Assembly (NCBI GenBank): GCA_015179125.1
Contig: WHVA01000436.1
Span: forward strand, 33,229-97,228
Source of the DNA: Gautieria morchelliformis
Taxonomy: Eukaryota > Basidiomycota > Agaricomycetes > Gomphales > Gomphaceae
Reading direction: 5' to 3'
DNA length: 64,000 nucleotides
How positions within the stretch are numbered: position 1 is the stretch's first letter; every line of letters starts with the position of its first letter. The translations under genes were made by a program, and so were the position numbers. This document shows, piece by piece, positions 34,513 to 46,239 of the stretch. The notes beneath the pieces are model-generated. The model saw only the letters and a list, made by a program, of their open reading frames with translations. It searched no databases and was not told where the DNA came from.

Positions 34513-36000
34513 TCACTTCTCAGAGCCATCATCCAACAGTTCTGTGAGGGTTCTGGCCCTCAGTCCTGATCCACGTCGAGAAGGTCTGAGCATCTCATTA
34601 CGCCATGCTCGCCTCGACTTCCAATTTCTAAGACGCAATCCTGGTCGCAAAGCACGCACAAATCCTGCAACAAACACGGCCTCGAAGAAAAAGATGATCA
34701 CAAACGCAAACACTTCATACCAATTAACACAACGTCAAATGCAAAAGTGCGTATAAACTGACCTTTCTGTACTGGGAATTTGTTCCATGGTCCCGGGCGT
34801 GGACTTACGGTAAGTTTCTATGTCAAAAGGTGATAAATTTCATTAAGCATAACCCGACACACCCGGTAATAACAGCATGTCCAGTCGCAATTTCGTCCGT
34901 CAGGTCATAGAAGACAACTGCTATACCTGTCGTTTAAAAGGAGAAACAGGTTTAGCAAATATTGCGTCAGCAGTTGGAATACTTACAAAACGCGACGAAG
35001 CCCCCGACAACGCAAAGAGCGGAAACGAGAATGCCCAACAAAGTCCATCTACGAGCGGTCCACTCCGCGTGAGACGGTCGTTTATTGAGCTCGTCAATCC
35101 CAGATCCTGCCATACCAACGGCGCCGGAAACCGTGAGGGCAATCAGGAATAACCACCATGCCGCATACATGCACCATAAATCGCCTGCCAGATGTGTTGA
35201 GATGGCATTGGAGATCGGAAATACATCAAATACCTCGTGTAGCACTAAAAAGAAGACTGAGGGCAAGACCTGCTCCCAAAGCCGACAGAGCCCCAATTGC
35301 CTGACATACCGCGATTCAGCAAGTGTACATAAATAAGACACGGCCCAACGGTATACCTGTCCAATCTGCCCTTGAATTTCAAGCAGACGTTGAGCAGCGG
35401 AGTCGCTAAATGTGATTGTAGCTTCTCTGCTGACGAACTGCCAGCGGATATCATCGGACTCCCCTTCCAAGCGTTGAATCTTCCAAAAATGTGAATTCTA
35501 TGATATATTCTCAAGAGATGGCAGGAAGAACCCACATGTCGTTCCAAAGTCAGCTGCTGTTCGATCAGTTGACACATCTTTTCAGGATCCCTCTATGATT
35601 ATAGCACACGTTATCAGTCGACTAACACATGGCTCAAGCTATGAGATTACCTCGACAAGTTGGCGGTCATGTACTTCGACAAGCTAATAAGATTATTACA
35701 AAATAATTTCAAGATTTTTCGCAAGTTAATATCTCACAAGTTCGTCAAAGTTTCTAATCTCGTTAGCTCGATCATCCAGGTATCTCTTCACTTGGTCATA
35801 ATCATCAGTTTCCTTTAAGTTCTCAGCATCCTTGCTCGGTTTCGGCGGAGCTGTCGTTCATGATCAGTGCTAGCAGTACCCAGAGTGAACAAGACCAGAC
35901 ATACAAGCTACCGGCAACACTTGGCCCATTTCCAAATTGGAGGGCCTGCTAATGGCCGCCTCTGCCTGCCTGAAGAGCCCGCTGTGTTGTTGGTGGAGCA
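34513..36000 (-). CDS. Unrecognised multi-pass membrane protein with N-terminal coiled coil
   Basis: Minus-strand multi-exon gene. N-terminal exons (about 35700-35850) give KPSKDAENLKETDDYDQVKR then YLDDRANEIRNFDEL. Then RDPEKMCQLIEQQLTLERH, EGESDDIRWQFVSREATI and LLEIQGQIGQVYRW follow: a charged helical part. Hydrophobic segments follow (DLWCMYAAWWLFLIALTVSG; WTLLGILVSALCVVGGFVAF; FAFVIIFFFEAVFVAGFV), so at least three membrane helices. The tail is basic (RPGLRLRNWKSRRAWRN) and stops at 34513. An intron near 34934-34987 separates the last helices. The start is not fixed; the first exon may lie near 35900-36000. I cannot assign a family. Confidence 0.5.
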
Positions 36001-36804
36001 TACGGATGTGAATCTAGAGAGACTAGCGGTCCAGGAGGGAATGGGTTGGGAAACACCACTTAGGCTTATAACGGGGAGCCGTCTCAATTACACCATCAGG
36101 CCTCATTTGCAGAGTGATGATCAATACGTAAGGTTAAGTTGACGTTTGACAGTTTGGCACAATGGGAGATAGTGTCCGACTTGGCATTCTCCTTATTGTG
36201 CCTAGTTCCGTCGATGAGTTAAAGGTGAACTGGAAAAGTCACATACCGTACTACATCGTCTCAGCTCCCCATTCGACTCGAACACTGACCAAGTGGATCA
36301 GAGCCCTTGAGGACCATAGTCTTCGGCTATCAGAACAAACTAAAACGATCTCGATCGCGCGAGGACGGTATCAAATTTGTATCATTGGGCTCCGACTATC
36401 CTCGCAGCCGGCCGATCCAATCTTGTTGTGTACATGGTGGAGGCATCCGTGATCCGTTACTGTAACGTTCCTGCAGCGTGGTGCTTAGTAAGTATAAACT
36501 ACTCCGTATAGGTACTTACCCGAGCGAGCAAGGTCTTGCCAATTAATTGGCGCTTCAAGTATATATAGGGGCATGCGCACAAAGTTACCAAGTCATGGTT
36601 ATAGACATAAGTATGCGCGAAGAAAGGACAGCGAATCATAAGTTAATCGTTTGAATTATCCTCAACTGGTCTACTTAGCACTTGACCAAACGGCTTTGAC
36701 TCCATGCCGTTTACAAAACCCTAATACGTTAGCAACTCTTCGCCTCAAACTGTCCGTCTTCGAAACACCAACGGCACACGAACAGGCCTATTGTGGGCGA
36801 TTGA
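36001..36804. other. Region with no recognised gene
   Basis: Open frame 36162-36452 (+) reads MGDSVRLGILLIVPSSVDEL and has ordinary composition, but nothing around it supports a gene. No repeat seen. Confidence 0.3.
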
Positions 36805-38208
36805 TTATCGGTCAGTCTTAGCGGAAAAAAAAAAGAAAGAAAGAAGTATCCACGTGAGAGTTATGCCAGGTTTGCAACTCAGAAGACGGTCCTTCCGCTG
36901 TTCGAATGTCTCCCGCGCGAACTGAGGCGCCTCCTGGACCTCGATTCGAAACTGGCTCACGAGCAGCGTCAATATAGTGTCTGTCTCGAAGAACCTGCAT
37001 GCACCCATCAGTCGTGATCAGTGAGTGTCAACGACGGGCTTCTGCGAGAACGGCAAAATGCTTCGCGAGGCCAGTCGTCCACTATGAAACGCTTCGTATT
37101 AAAGGCGTGCAGGTCTTTCCAAAAGTGCGCTGGACGAAATGCCCGTGGCTCAGTCCGACAAACTCACCAGAAAGTGCAGCACGAACGATTGTAATGCAGT
37201 CCATGAGTGTGTAACGATAAACGGGTACCCTTCGGTATTGTAACGGTCTTTCGTATGGTATCATCACCCTGCGGCACGGAGCTATGCACGTCAGCATAGT
37301 GTCCTCAGCAGAGACCTTCGGAATGACGGTAACCTGCAACAGTAGGATGAGGACACGCGACTATTGAGACTGTAATGAGACTTGCAGGCGGGAATAATCG
37401 CAAATCGCAGTATCTCATAAAACACGCTATGCAGCATAAGTAAATCCAGTGCGTCAAGAAACAACTAATATCTTACGCCAAAGACCGTGTGACTAGTGGC
37501 ACCTGCTCATATCGCTAGCGAGGCACGCGCAATGAGCATCTCGGATGCCCGGGTTGACATAACTACCGTCTGGAAGCACGGATGTGATTTGTTGGTACAG
37601 TAGTTCCTGCTCCCCCTGGTATAGCGCCAAGAGTACAAACGTAAAACCAAGGGTGTGCAGTCTAACAGTAAAATAAGCCTACTGGGCTGCAACAGGGTCG
37701 ACGTCTTTGGAAGATTACCTCATGGCCTGCCAGCATAAATATGAAGATGTTGCCTGCATTACATTTGCTGTTCATGCTGCCTCGACCTGGATTGGGGTGG
37801 ACTGCTCACCCATGAGTTCGCTGTCAGTTAACTTGTGTTTGATGTCGGTTTCGTCCTTGCTGGCATCTATGAGACTACTGAAGAGCTCCGATAGATTGTC
37901 TTTATTTTCCGCGTCCTTTCACTCATCAATCAATTCTTGCGTATACAGCTATAGACCATGTTAGCTTGGGCCTCGGGTCTCACCAAGCGTTGCCGGAACA
38001 TCCACGTCGCTTTCGAGAAAACTCGAGGGCCAGGGACATCCCTGACAAGCTAAGCATTAGCTATCTTCGTACAAACATAAAAGTAGGAGTGCGCACCGGG
38101 ATGTGCGAGAAAGAGGAGAAAGAGCCCGATACTTGATCCATATATTCAGACCCTGTATAAATCCTATCGTCGCTGCTAGTACGAACAGTTTCCTCCGTGG
38201 ATCCAACA
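36805..38208 (-). pseudogene. Cytochrome P450 pseudogene
   Basis: Minus-strand pieces in family order: a possible membrane anchor from 38208 (MLDPRRKLFVLAATIGFIQG); KDNLSELFSSLIDASKDETD near 37890; the I-helix stretch NIFIFMLAGHE at about 37740 interrupted by an intron; HTLGFTFVLLALYQGEQELL near 37640; the K-helix with ExxR as SVFYEILR near 37430; VTVIPKVSAEDTMLT near 37325; HAFNTKRFIVDDWPREAF near 37100; and the end RFFETDTILTLLVSQFRIEV near 36980. An in-frame TGA replaces a codon near 37925, the stretch expected to hold the haem-binding cysteine loop is not readable, and about 200 N-terminal residues are missing. P450s oxidise small molecules at the ER membrane; this copy cannot. Confidence 0.75.
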
Positions 38209-41200
38209 TAGCAACGGAAGCCACTCGACGTTGATTGGGCCTGAGACGAACTGAGGTGTGAGGAACTAGGGTGTGCGGATTAACTGAGGTGTACGGTGTG
38301 CGTCAATTACAGTAATGATGCACCTTTCGACGTGTGCGCAAGGGATTTTCAAATTGCTCGATATCTCATGTCATTGATTTCATGTTAGAGAACACACACT
38401 TAGAAGGGCGAATGGGTGATTCAGGAACCGTCGTGAACGCACTAGTAGAAGAAACCTCTTCCGAATCGCAGCGGAGCTTTGGCGGGATCTACATACGCGG
38501 ATCTATTGAGCAACCCTCCATGGGAAAAGAAACACATATGCTTCAGCTGTTGTTACTGTAAAAATAACCATCCGCCATGTTGTCTTACTCGGAAAAGAAA
38601 GAAGAAGCTGTTGCATGGAGACGTGCTTCTGACCTTATAATAGGATACCTTTGAATATGGCGCACTCCCACTGCAGCCTTGGAGACCGTGCCAGATGACA
38701 GCGTGGGCCACGGGTACTATAACCTTTTCGGGAGGGATACATTTGAGAGATTCTGAGCAAACGCGTAAGCACAGACGGTCGTACATTGTCCAGCCTCGAG
38801 AGCCTAGAAAGGTGGGTGTGCTCTAGGGCTAGGACGACTATTCTCCAAATAAGTTCCTCAATTGACGAACCACTAGTGCACGGCAAGGTGGCTCATGAAT
38901 AAGACGGCGGCCGGTGAATGTGGCAGACATACGCATAACCGAAATGTCAACCTGCTGTACAACGCTTGAGCCTAATTACGACTAGAGCGAGTAGTAGTGG
39001 AAGTCTTTAGACCAAATGCTGTTGTTGAAAGGCGAGAGCGGTCATACCGTGGGAAATAGTTACTGTAATTTGTTTCCAGACTAATCTGAGATCTGAGTCT
39101 GAGCAAGTCTGAGAATCTGGGATTAGCGGTGTGTGTAATTTACTGATGCTTCGAAACTAACTGCTGATATGTAGCCTACCTTCCAAATTCGTGGTTTGGA
39201 CACTCGCTCGACGTCACGGGTGGGCAGCTCCCACTACTTAGTCCCATCTTCACAATGTACTCGAGTCATGTGGTGATTTGCCGCGCAGGATCCTGGATTC
39301 CGCTCGTGTTCTTTTCATATCTCGTAAACTATTACGCGTCGCTTTCATTGGATGGGCATCTTCCATGGGTACTTGGACTCTGATACAGTCTGATACTTCC
39401 ATCATCTCTTCTAGCTAGCCCATTCGGACCGCCACCTTAGAAGATGGGAGCACAGGATTAGGGAACAGCCCAGCTCATCAGGCCCATACACTTGGAATCA
39501 GGGTTGGAACGTTAACGGGATGTGACTCATGGTCTTCCTCTAACGTACTGGTCTCGGATCAGTCTTCACTGCCATATGCCCTCTGATGCTTTCATTAGTT
39601 AAAGAATCAGAAACATTCTTTGCGCAAAGTTCACCGCCAAGGCACCCCTATACCACCATGGTTGTGTTAGTTCGGCCGGCTTACACGGTACCTTATAGGA
39701 TCCAGGCAAGACGACTGACCCCAGCCCACATATCTTCATGACGTAGACACCGCCTTGTACGCTCCTCTCTCTTCTTCCGCTCTTCACACTAATCCTCGTA
39801 GTCATCGCATTCCTGCGATTTCAATGTTTCCCGTCGCCTCCACCCTACGGATCATATGCCTGCCCAAAAGGTATTTAATGATGTAATGCTCTGCCAAATT
39901 GCACTGAGTCCGACGTTTGTGGCCTCCAGGTCTGACACTGGCCACATTTGCTTTTCGCACTGTGGCTGTACCCTTCTGATCTCCATATCTGCGATGACTG
40001 CAATGACAGGTCACCTGGCGGAATCGTTTGACGTGGAGGCACTTGTAGGAGATATTCACGAGACGCATAATGCTTAAGTCCGTTTTGATCCTGTCTCCGC
40101 ATGCGGTAATGCCAATTTTAAGCCTACACCCTTGATCCAGCAGCTGGGTCAATAAAATCATGCTCCGAGAGTTCAATGCAGGGTATCGCGGCATCGCCTG
40201 GCATGGTACCTTGTGATAATACATCCATGACTTGCCTTTTTGGTACGTCATAAGAAGTACACCCCTGGCATGCTCCCACGCCCGTCCCGCCATCGTCGCG
40301 TTACCCTCCGAGCCCCATCCTCACCCCGTCTGCCTTGGTTCTCACGCCAGACCATGGTATCGAAGATGACCCGAGCATCAGAAGCAATCCAGTGCCATAG
40401 CTTGGTGCCTGCGCTTGCGGCCTTTGATTCGCGCAGTTCTTGCAATAGTGTATGGGCAGGCTTGCATCACAACAAGAGGGAGTGCCAATGCGCATCAGGA
40501 GAAAGTGGTAATGCAATTGGCGGCTTTCATCATTGTCCTGCATACTCTTGGCTGATGTCACGGTAAGAACAATACCATGGCATGATCTAGGCTCAGAAGG
40601 AAGGGTACGTCGATATGATCTTGAGACATATTAAAAGCGACAACTGATATTCTATGATAGGTTGGATTACCATATACTAAGTCGTACATGATGTACTCAT
40701 GGGTCCTGCATTTCAACTACTAGTAGCCGCCCATCGCATCACCCGAGGAGCGCTTTGCAGTAAACGCTCAGACAACGATCTACATCATGCTACTCCCGTG
40801 CCACCTTGAGATCTTCAGGGTCCGAGCAACTATCCAGATAGATCGCAGCTACTGAATGGCCCGACTTACACGCTTTCACGACGGCTACCGCGAAGTCCGG
40901 AGGTACGCATCCCGCAAACCGCAAACCGCATTTACGAGGACGCCCGGTTGCTCGCAGACAGCCGTGCTCGCCCACCCTCGGAGCACGATCTAGATTGCGC
41001 CTGTACGAAATTAGTTCTCAGGGAAGCATTCTTACATCAACGTAGCTGTTCTTCTGGTCAGAGTGTTTGTGTGGCCGCTGCGCGGCCCAATCCGATGTAT
41101 AACTTAAGTGACATTTGATCACACCTTTTGATAACCTGTGCACACTGCCTCTGAATCGCATCAAATACGCAAGGCGCACTATAAATACAAGGCTATTCTG

Positions 41201-41374
41201 ACCTCTAATAAGTGTTTCGCTCCCGACTGCCTATTTCATGGCTTCCTCTCTCCCCAAGCCTACCCATCCATACTACTCTAAAGATGGTATCTCCCACGGG
41301 GCACAAGGGCCTCTCATTTCCGTGTCTGCTGTTTGGGGCATCATTATTGGTCTTCGTGAGGCAGAAGCTCGCTT
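38209..41374. other. Long region without a confident gene
   Basis: About 3.2 kb with only short, unconvincing frames on both strands (for example 38635-38886 and 39802-40293 on minus). 40350-40705 is duplicated at 42285-42632. A TATAAATA word near 41180 may serve the small gene at 41375. Confidence 0.35.
40350..40705 (+). repeat. Diverged duplication, copy 1
   Basis: Shares with 42285-42632, in order, GAGAAAGTGGTAATRCAATT, AAGAACAATACC, GAGACATATTAAAAGCGACA and AAGTCGTACATGATGTACTC. The copies differ by substitutions and several small indels. Function unknown. Confidence 0.7.
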
Positions 41375-41737
41375 ATGATACACGTCAGCGTCTCATTGAA
41401 CTCTACCGAAGTTATCTTCGGTGGCGCATTCACAGCGATGTTTTATTTCATTCGGCGCGCTAGGGCCAGTAGGATCTCACGTGCTGCCGCTGGTATGTAC
41501 ACAGGCTTCGAATTGTCTATCCACAGCAGCGTTCCTCATATGTCATGATTTACCCGCCTTACAGCAATTGACATAGAATTGACGGCGCCCCAGACAGTGC
41601 CACAGACACACGTCGTCATGCCACCGGCACCTGTTGAAGACGCTAGTACGCCATCCTACCCTGAGGTCGAGAATGACCAACCACCAAAATATTCGACTGG
41701 TCAACCACCACCCTTCTCGGCAGCTGTCTCTGTCTAG
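41375..41737 (+). CDS. Small single-pass membrane protein with a PPxY-type tail
   Basis: A two-exon frame of about 97 residues. Exon 1 (41375-41492) starts MIHVSVSLNSTEVIFGGAFT, a membrane segment followed by the basic FIRRARASRISR. The intron 41493-41564 runs from GTATGT to TTACAG, and the frame continues as AIDIELTAPQTVPQTHVVMP with a proline-rich tail carrying QPPKYSTGQPPPFS and a stop at 41735-41737. PPxY motifs recruit Rsp5/NEDD4 ubiquitin ligases, so trafficking control is a reasonable inference. The clean splice phase argues for a gene; an upstream exon is possible and no homologue is recognised. Confidence 0.4.
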
Positions 41738-42704
41738 TCGTGAGTTGTGAAAACTTAACTGTAAGCCCTTGCTGACCTTCTCCCTCCGACATGCAGCTTC
41801 CTCTCATCGAACCATGTCGTCACGCCCCACTGCATAATTTATTGATAGCATGCATGTATCTGGGTATATATCCCACGGCCGTCGATCTGTACTAGTGCGT
41901 TACGACCTCACCACGATCCTCAACACGTTGCAACTTATGATGCTTATTATCCTGCGTAACAACATGACAGTTCCAAATGATTTGATCATCCCCCAGGCAG
42001 AGCGCTAGTCTATGGGGAAATGGCTCTTGTCACGCGTGACACCCGCGTCTTCCCTGTTGACGCTCCATGAACTCACAAACCATGTCATGATCTAACAATC
42101 ACATTTTCTTCGTCATCCCCACCCCACACAATACCACAATGTATAGTGACCAAATAAACTAATAAGTTAGTTTTTCTTTTCTTTTCTTTATCCCCACTCC
42201 TCTCCCTCTGCATGCAAATCCGCTTCATCATCATCACCGACTACCGAAAACATGAAGCACAAGATCCTTTGCATCGCATCCCAAGCCCGACTGTGGTACC
42301 GAAGATACTCGAGCGTCAGAAGCAATCTGGTGCCGTAGGTTGGTGTCTGCATCTGTTGCCTTTGATTCACGCAGGAAGTTCTGCAAAAGTGTAGAACCTA
42401 CTAGTAGTGCGGCTGCCTTGACACCTACAACAAGAGGAGAAAGTGGTAATACAATTGGCGGCTCTCATCATTGTACTGCATGCTCGATCTTGGCTGATGT
42501 CTAGAACAATACCACGGCATGCTCTAGGCGCAGAATTCCCAGAAGGAAGGATACGTCGATAAGATCTTGAGACATATTAAAAGCGACAACTGATACTCTA
42601 TCATACCCTAAGTCGTACATGATGTACTCACATTAGCAAAAACAAAGGAATTCCTATTCCTATTCCTATTTCCTATTTCCTATATTACACTATATATTAC
42701 ACTA
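41738..42704. other. Spacer between the last gene and the Helitron array
   Basis: Contains the second copy of the duplication at 42285-42632 and a TTCCTA-type microsatellite at about 42650-42685 just before the first Helitron. No coding signal. Confidence 0.45.
42285..42632 (+). repeat. Diverged duplication, copy 2
   Basis: See 40350-40705. This copy has extra bases in the middle (around 42400-42440), and the similarity ends at the GATGTACTCA word. Confidence 0.7.
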
Positions 42705-42854
42705 TCTAAGAGTGAAACGCGGGGGGTGGGTGGTTGTGGGCGCCGCTGACAATTAATGTTACGTAAAAATTAGGTCAGCGGAGCGAGCGGCGCAGCCGCG
42801 AGCCCTAGGCCCCTGGCCCAGGCCAGACCATTGACGCTGCGCAGCAGCGTCCCA

Positions 42855-42929
42855 GGTCACGTGACCGGTTCGCCTTCGTCGCGACCATACGCGAGGGTGG
42901 TCCGTGCACGACCCTTCGCTTGGTATAAA
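42855..42929 (+). promoter_or_regulatory. CACGTG palindrome and TATA box in unit A
   Basis: GGTCACGTGACC at 42855-42866 and TATAAA at 42924-42929. Same order as in units B, C, E and F but with one palindrome only. Confidence 0.6.
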
Positions 42930-43589
42930 GAGAGTGATGCTGCAGAACCGCACTCCCCACTGGTGTCTTCCTGTGTTCTGGCTGTACTGGTGGGCTTACT
43001 ATTGCTTTGGCTGGGCTCTGGGTGTCTTTGTGTGTGTCTCTGGGTGTCTCTGGGCTTCTCTGGCTGTGAATTGACACCAGCTTCTGCTTCAATGTCCTGT
43101 ATATTTTTTTGATATTTTTTCGCAAATACATATCAATAAACCTAACTTGCTAACCTTAACAATAGCCAACTTACATATCCTGTACATTTTTCGATATTTT
43201 TTCCCAAATAGACATCAATAAATCTAACTGGCTAACCTCAGCCACCTTAACTATCCTGTAAATTGTTTTGACATTTTTTCGCAAATGGATATCAATAACT
43301 TATACTGACTTTGCTCAAGTTGATAATAACATCTGTTTTAATGTAGTGTGTTTTTTTTTATCTTTTTTTGAAAAATAAATATATATATCAATGAATTATC
43401 CTGACTTTGCTAAAATTAATACCAGCTTCAGGGTAAATGTACTGTACATTTTTTGACATTTTTTCAAAAGGTAGATATCAATAAATCATCCAGGCTTTGC
43501 TAAAATTAATGACAACAGCTGCTTAAATGTGGTTTCTTTTGCTATTTTATGTATGTCTATATAAATAGATACTGATACATGTCCCTGAT

Positions 43590-44277
43590 ATGTGTGAGGA
43601 CATGTTTGAGGATGCGCTACCTGTGGGGACACGTTACGTGCGAGGACACGCTACCTGTGAGGACACGTTACGTGTGGGGACACGCTACCTGTGGGGACAC
43701 GCTACCTGTGAGGACACGTTACCTGTGAGGACACGCTACCTGGGGGGACATGCTACCTGTGAGGACACGTTACGTGTGAGGACATGCTACCTTTGAGGAC
43801 ACGTTACGTGTGGGGACACACTACCTGTGAGGACACGTTACGTGCGGGGACACACTACCTGTGAGGACACGTTACGTGTGAGGACACACTACCTGTGGGG
43901 ACATGTTACCTGTGAGGACATGTTACGTGTGACGACACGCTACCTGTGGGGACACGTTACATGTAAGGACATGTTACATGTGAGGACACATTACGTGTAG
44001 GACATGTTATGTGTGGGGAGTTATGTGTGGGGACACGTTACGTGTGGGGACATGCTACCTGTGAGGACACATTACGTGTGAGGACACGTTACATGTGGGG
44101 ACACCCTACCTGTGAGGACACGCTACCTGTGGGGACACGTTATGTGTGAGGACACATTACGTGTGGGGACACGTTACATGTGGGGACACGCTGCCTGTGA
44201 GGACACGCTACCTGTGAGGACACACTACCTGTGCGGACACGCTACCTGTGAGGACACGTTACGTGTGAGGACATGCT
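43590..44277 (+). repeat. 18-bp minisatellite (GAGGACACGTTACCTGTG type)
   Basis: About 38 imperfect copies of an 18-bp unit alternating GAGGACAC or GGGGACAC with GTTACGTGT or GCTACCTGT. The open frames it creates are by-products. Confidence 0.9.
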
Positions 44278-44334
44278 ATCCAACTGCACTTTGGGTCTTC
44301 CCCCATTTCTGATTTTGGTATTGTTTCTGGTTCT

Positions 44335-44612
44335 GTGAGAGTGTCACCGGAGGATCAGCTGGCATATCGATATAACCACATTGTCAAAATTCAGGATCCC
44401 CAAGATCACTATTGGATCTATTTCACAATGCACAAGCTTTGAAACCTGTGGATTATGACAATAGGCGCAATCTTATAATCTCTGATGATTCTGTCAAGAC
44501 TATTACCACTTTCATGTCTAGAGTCGCTGGGAGGCCCATCCCAGAGGTTGAGAGAGAGCTCTGCATGTTCGGCTGTTCCATGGGTGCATACATGATTCAT
44601 GATACTATGTGA
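44335..44612 (+). pseudogene. Possible captured coding fragment in unit A
   Basis: Frame 44412-44612 reads ALKPVDYDNRRNLIISDDSV and AGRPIPEVERELCMFGCSMG. An overlapping frame just upstream reads SPEDQLAYRYNHIVKIQDPQ. Composition is protein-like and unlike the flanking repeats, so it may be a gene piece picked up by the Helitron. No family recognised. Confidence 0.3.
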
Positions 44613-44650
44613 TCAGGGATATATTTTGCATGATCCTATTTACCCGAATG

Positions 44651-44990
44651 CACTTGAACTTGCTTGACCTTACTGATTCACTTGACCTTACTGATTCACT
44701 TGACCTTACTGATTCACTTGACCTTACTGATTCACTTGACCTTACTGATTCACTTGACCTTACTGATTCACTTGACCTTACTGATTCACTTGACCTTACT
44801 GATTCACTTGACCTTACTGATTCACTTGACCTTACTGATTCACTTGACCTTACTGATTCACTTGACCTTACTGATTCACTTGACCTTACTGATTCACTTG
44901 ACCTTACTGATTCACTTGACCTTACTGATTCACTTGACCTTACTGATTCACTTGACCTTACTTATGCATTTGACCTTACCAAGGCGCTTG
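44651..44990 (+). repeat. Expanded 18-bp subterminal repeat of unit A
   Basis: About 17 near-perfect copies of CTTGACCTTACTGATTCA. Units B-E carry only two to four copies of the related CTTGACCTTACCGATGCG at the same distance from the 3' end. Its LDLTDS open frame is an artefact. Confidence 0.92.
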
Positions 44991-44999
44991 ACCTACACC

Positions 45000-45027
45000 C
45001 CCGCGCGAAGCGCGGGTACCCACCTAG
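45000..45027 (+). terminator. Helitron 3' terminus of unit A
   Basis: Perfect 7-bp stem CCCGCGC/GCGCGGG with a GAA loop at 45000-45016, then TACCCACCTAG. A hairpin about 10 nt before CTRR is the Helitron rolling-circle stop signal. Confidence 0.9.
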
Positions 45028-45155
45028 TTCCTATAGGTGAAAGCGGCTCGGTGGGTTGTGGGCGTCGAGCTTATGTCAGGTTTTAGGTCAGCCTTAGTCA
45101 GCTGGCCAATCGGATGCGAGCGGCGCAGCCGCGAGCCAAGAACGCTGCGCAGCAT

Positions 45156-45306
45156 GGTCACGTGACCGTTTGCGTTCCAAATTAGGTCAGCGGCGAGCGG
45201 CGCAGCCGCGAGCATAGAACGCTGCGCACCGGTCACGTGACCCGTTCGCGACCAGAGCGCGCATACGCGAGCGTGGTCCGTGCACTACACGCGCGCGCGG
45301 TATAAA
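45156..45306 (+). promoter_or_regulatory. Promoter block of unit B
   Basis: GGTCACGTGACC at 45156-45167 and 45231-45242, TATAAA at 45301-45306. The sites are separated by repeats of GCGGCGCAGCCGCGAG and AACGCTGCGCA. Confidence 0.65.
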
Positions 45307-46239
45307 GGCCGAATGGTAAGGAGGGAACGCCAGGAACCTGCCAAACCGCCGATTCCTCTGTCTGCTGTCTGCTATGTGCTCTGTCTGCTCTGTCTGCTCT
45401 GTCTGCTCTGTCCTCTGTCTGCTCTGTCCTCTGTGCTGTCTGCTATGTGCTCTGTCCGCTGTCTGCTCTGTGCTCTGCTGTCTGCTCTGGGTGCTGTCTC
45501 CTCCTTTAGCTGGCTGCCTGTCTATTGCTTTGCTGGCTTTCTATTGGTAGGTAATATGTTTTGTTTAATGCATTGCCATGTATTTTATTTTATTTGTGTT
45601 TGTAATTTTATTAGTTCTTTTTTTTTTCATCATAGTATTGTCATATGTGTATTATATTTTGGTGATTTCTTTTGAAAATAGATTTAAATACCTTCCAAAG
45701 ACTGCTGAAAAAAATGTATTTTAATATCAATATTTTTCAGGTTTTTTTCGAAAATAGACATCAATAAGTTCCCTCTAAAATTAATGAGATTCTGCTTTTC
45801 AATGTGGTTTGTTTTATTGTTTTATTTACTGTAAAGCCACTTACCAGCCACTCCTCTCTGGCTATACTGGTGGCTGGCTTACTATGGCTTTGGCTGGGCT
45901 CTGGGTTTCTCTGTCAGTCTCAGGGCTTCTCTGGCTTTGGCTGGGCATTAATAACAGCCTCTGCTTCAATGTACTGTACTTTTTTGACATTTATTCGCAG
46001 ATAGATGTCAATAAATTATCCTGACTTTGTGAAAATTGTCAGCTTAAATGTACAGTGCATTTTTTTGACATTTTTCAAAAATAGATAATCTTGACTCTGC
46101 TAAAATTAATAACAACTTCAGCTTAAATGTACTGGACATTTATTTTGACATTTTTTGAAAAATAGATATTGATACATGTCCCTGAGTTTGCGAAAAGTTA
46201 ATGATAAGTAACAGCCCCTGCTCGCTTCACTTTGAAGCC

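Larger units (their letters stand above)
42705..45027 (+). mobile_element. Helitron unit A, non-autonomous
   Basis: Begins TCTAAGAGTGAAACGCG after an A and ends with a hairpin and CTAG before a T, the classic Helitron A|TC...CTRR|T insertion. Its first 120 bp nearly match unit D, the rest does not. It carries one palindromic CACGTG site and a TATA box, AT-rich repeats (43080-43560), an 18-bp minisatellite (43590-44277) and a long 18-bp subterminal array. No transposase. Confidence 0.85.

Noticed and set aside
43590..44277. Regular short repeats resembling a CRISPR array
   Set aside because: There are no unique spacers; units are contiguous variants in a fungal Helitron.
44609..45086. Open frames with perfect LDLTDS or LTLLIH repeats
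   Set aside because: They are translations of an 18-bp DNA repeat; length divisible by three keeps all frames open.
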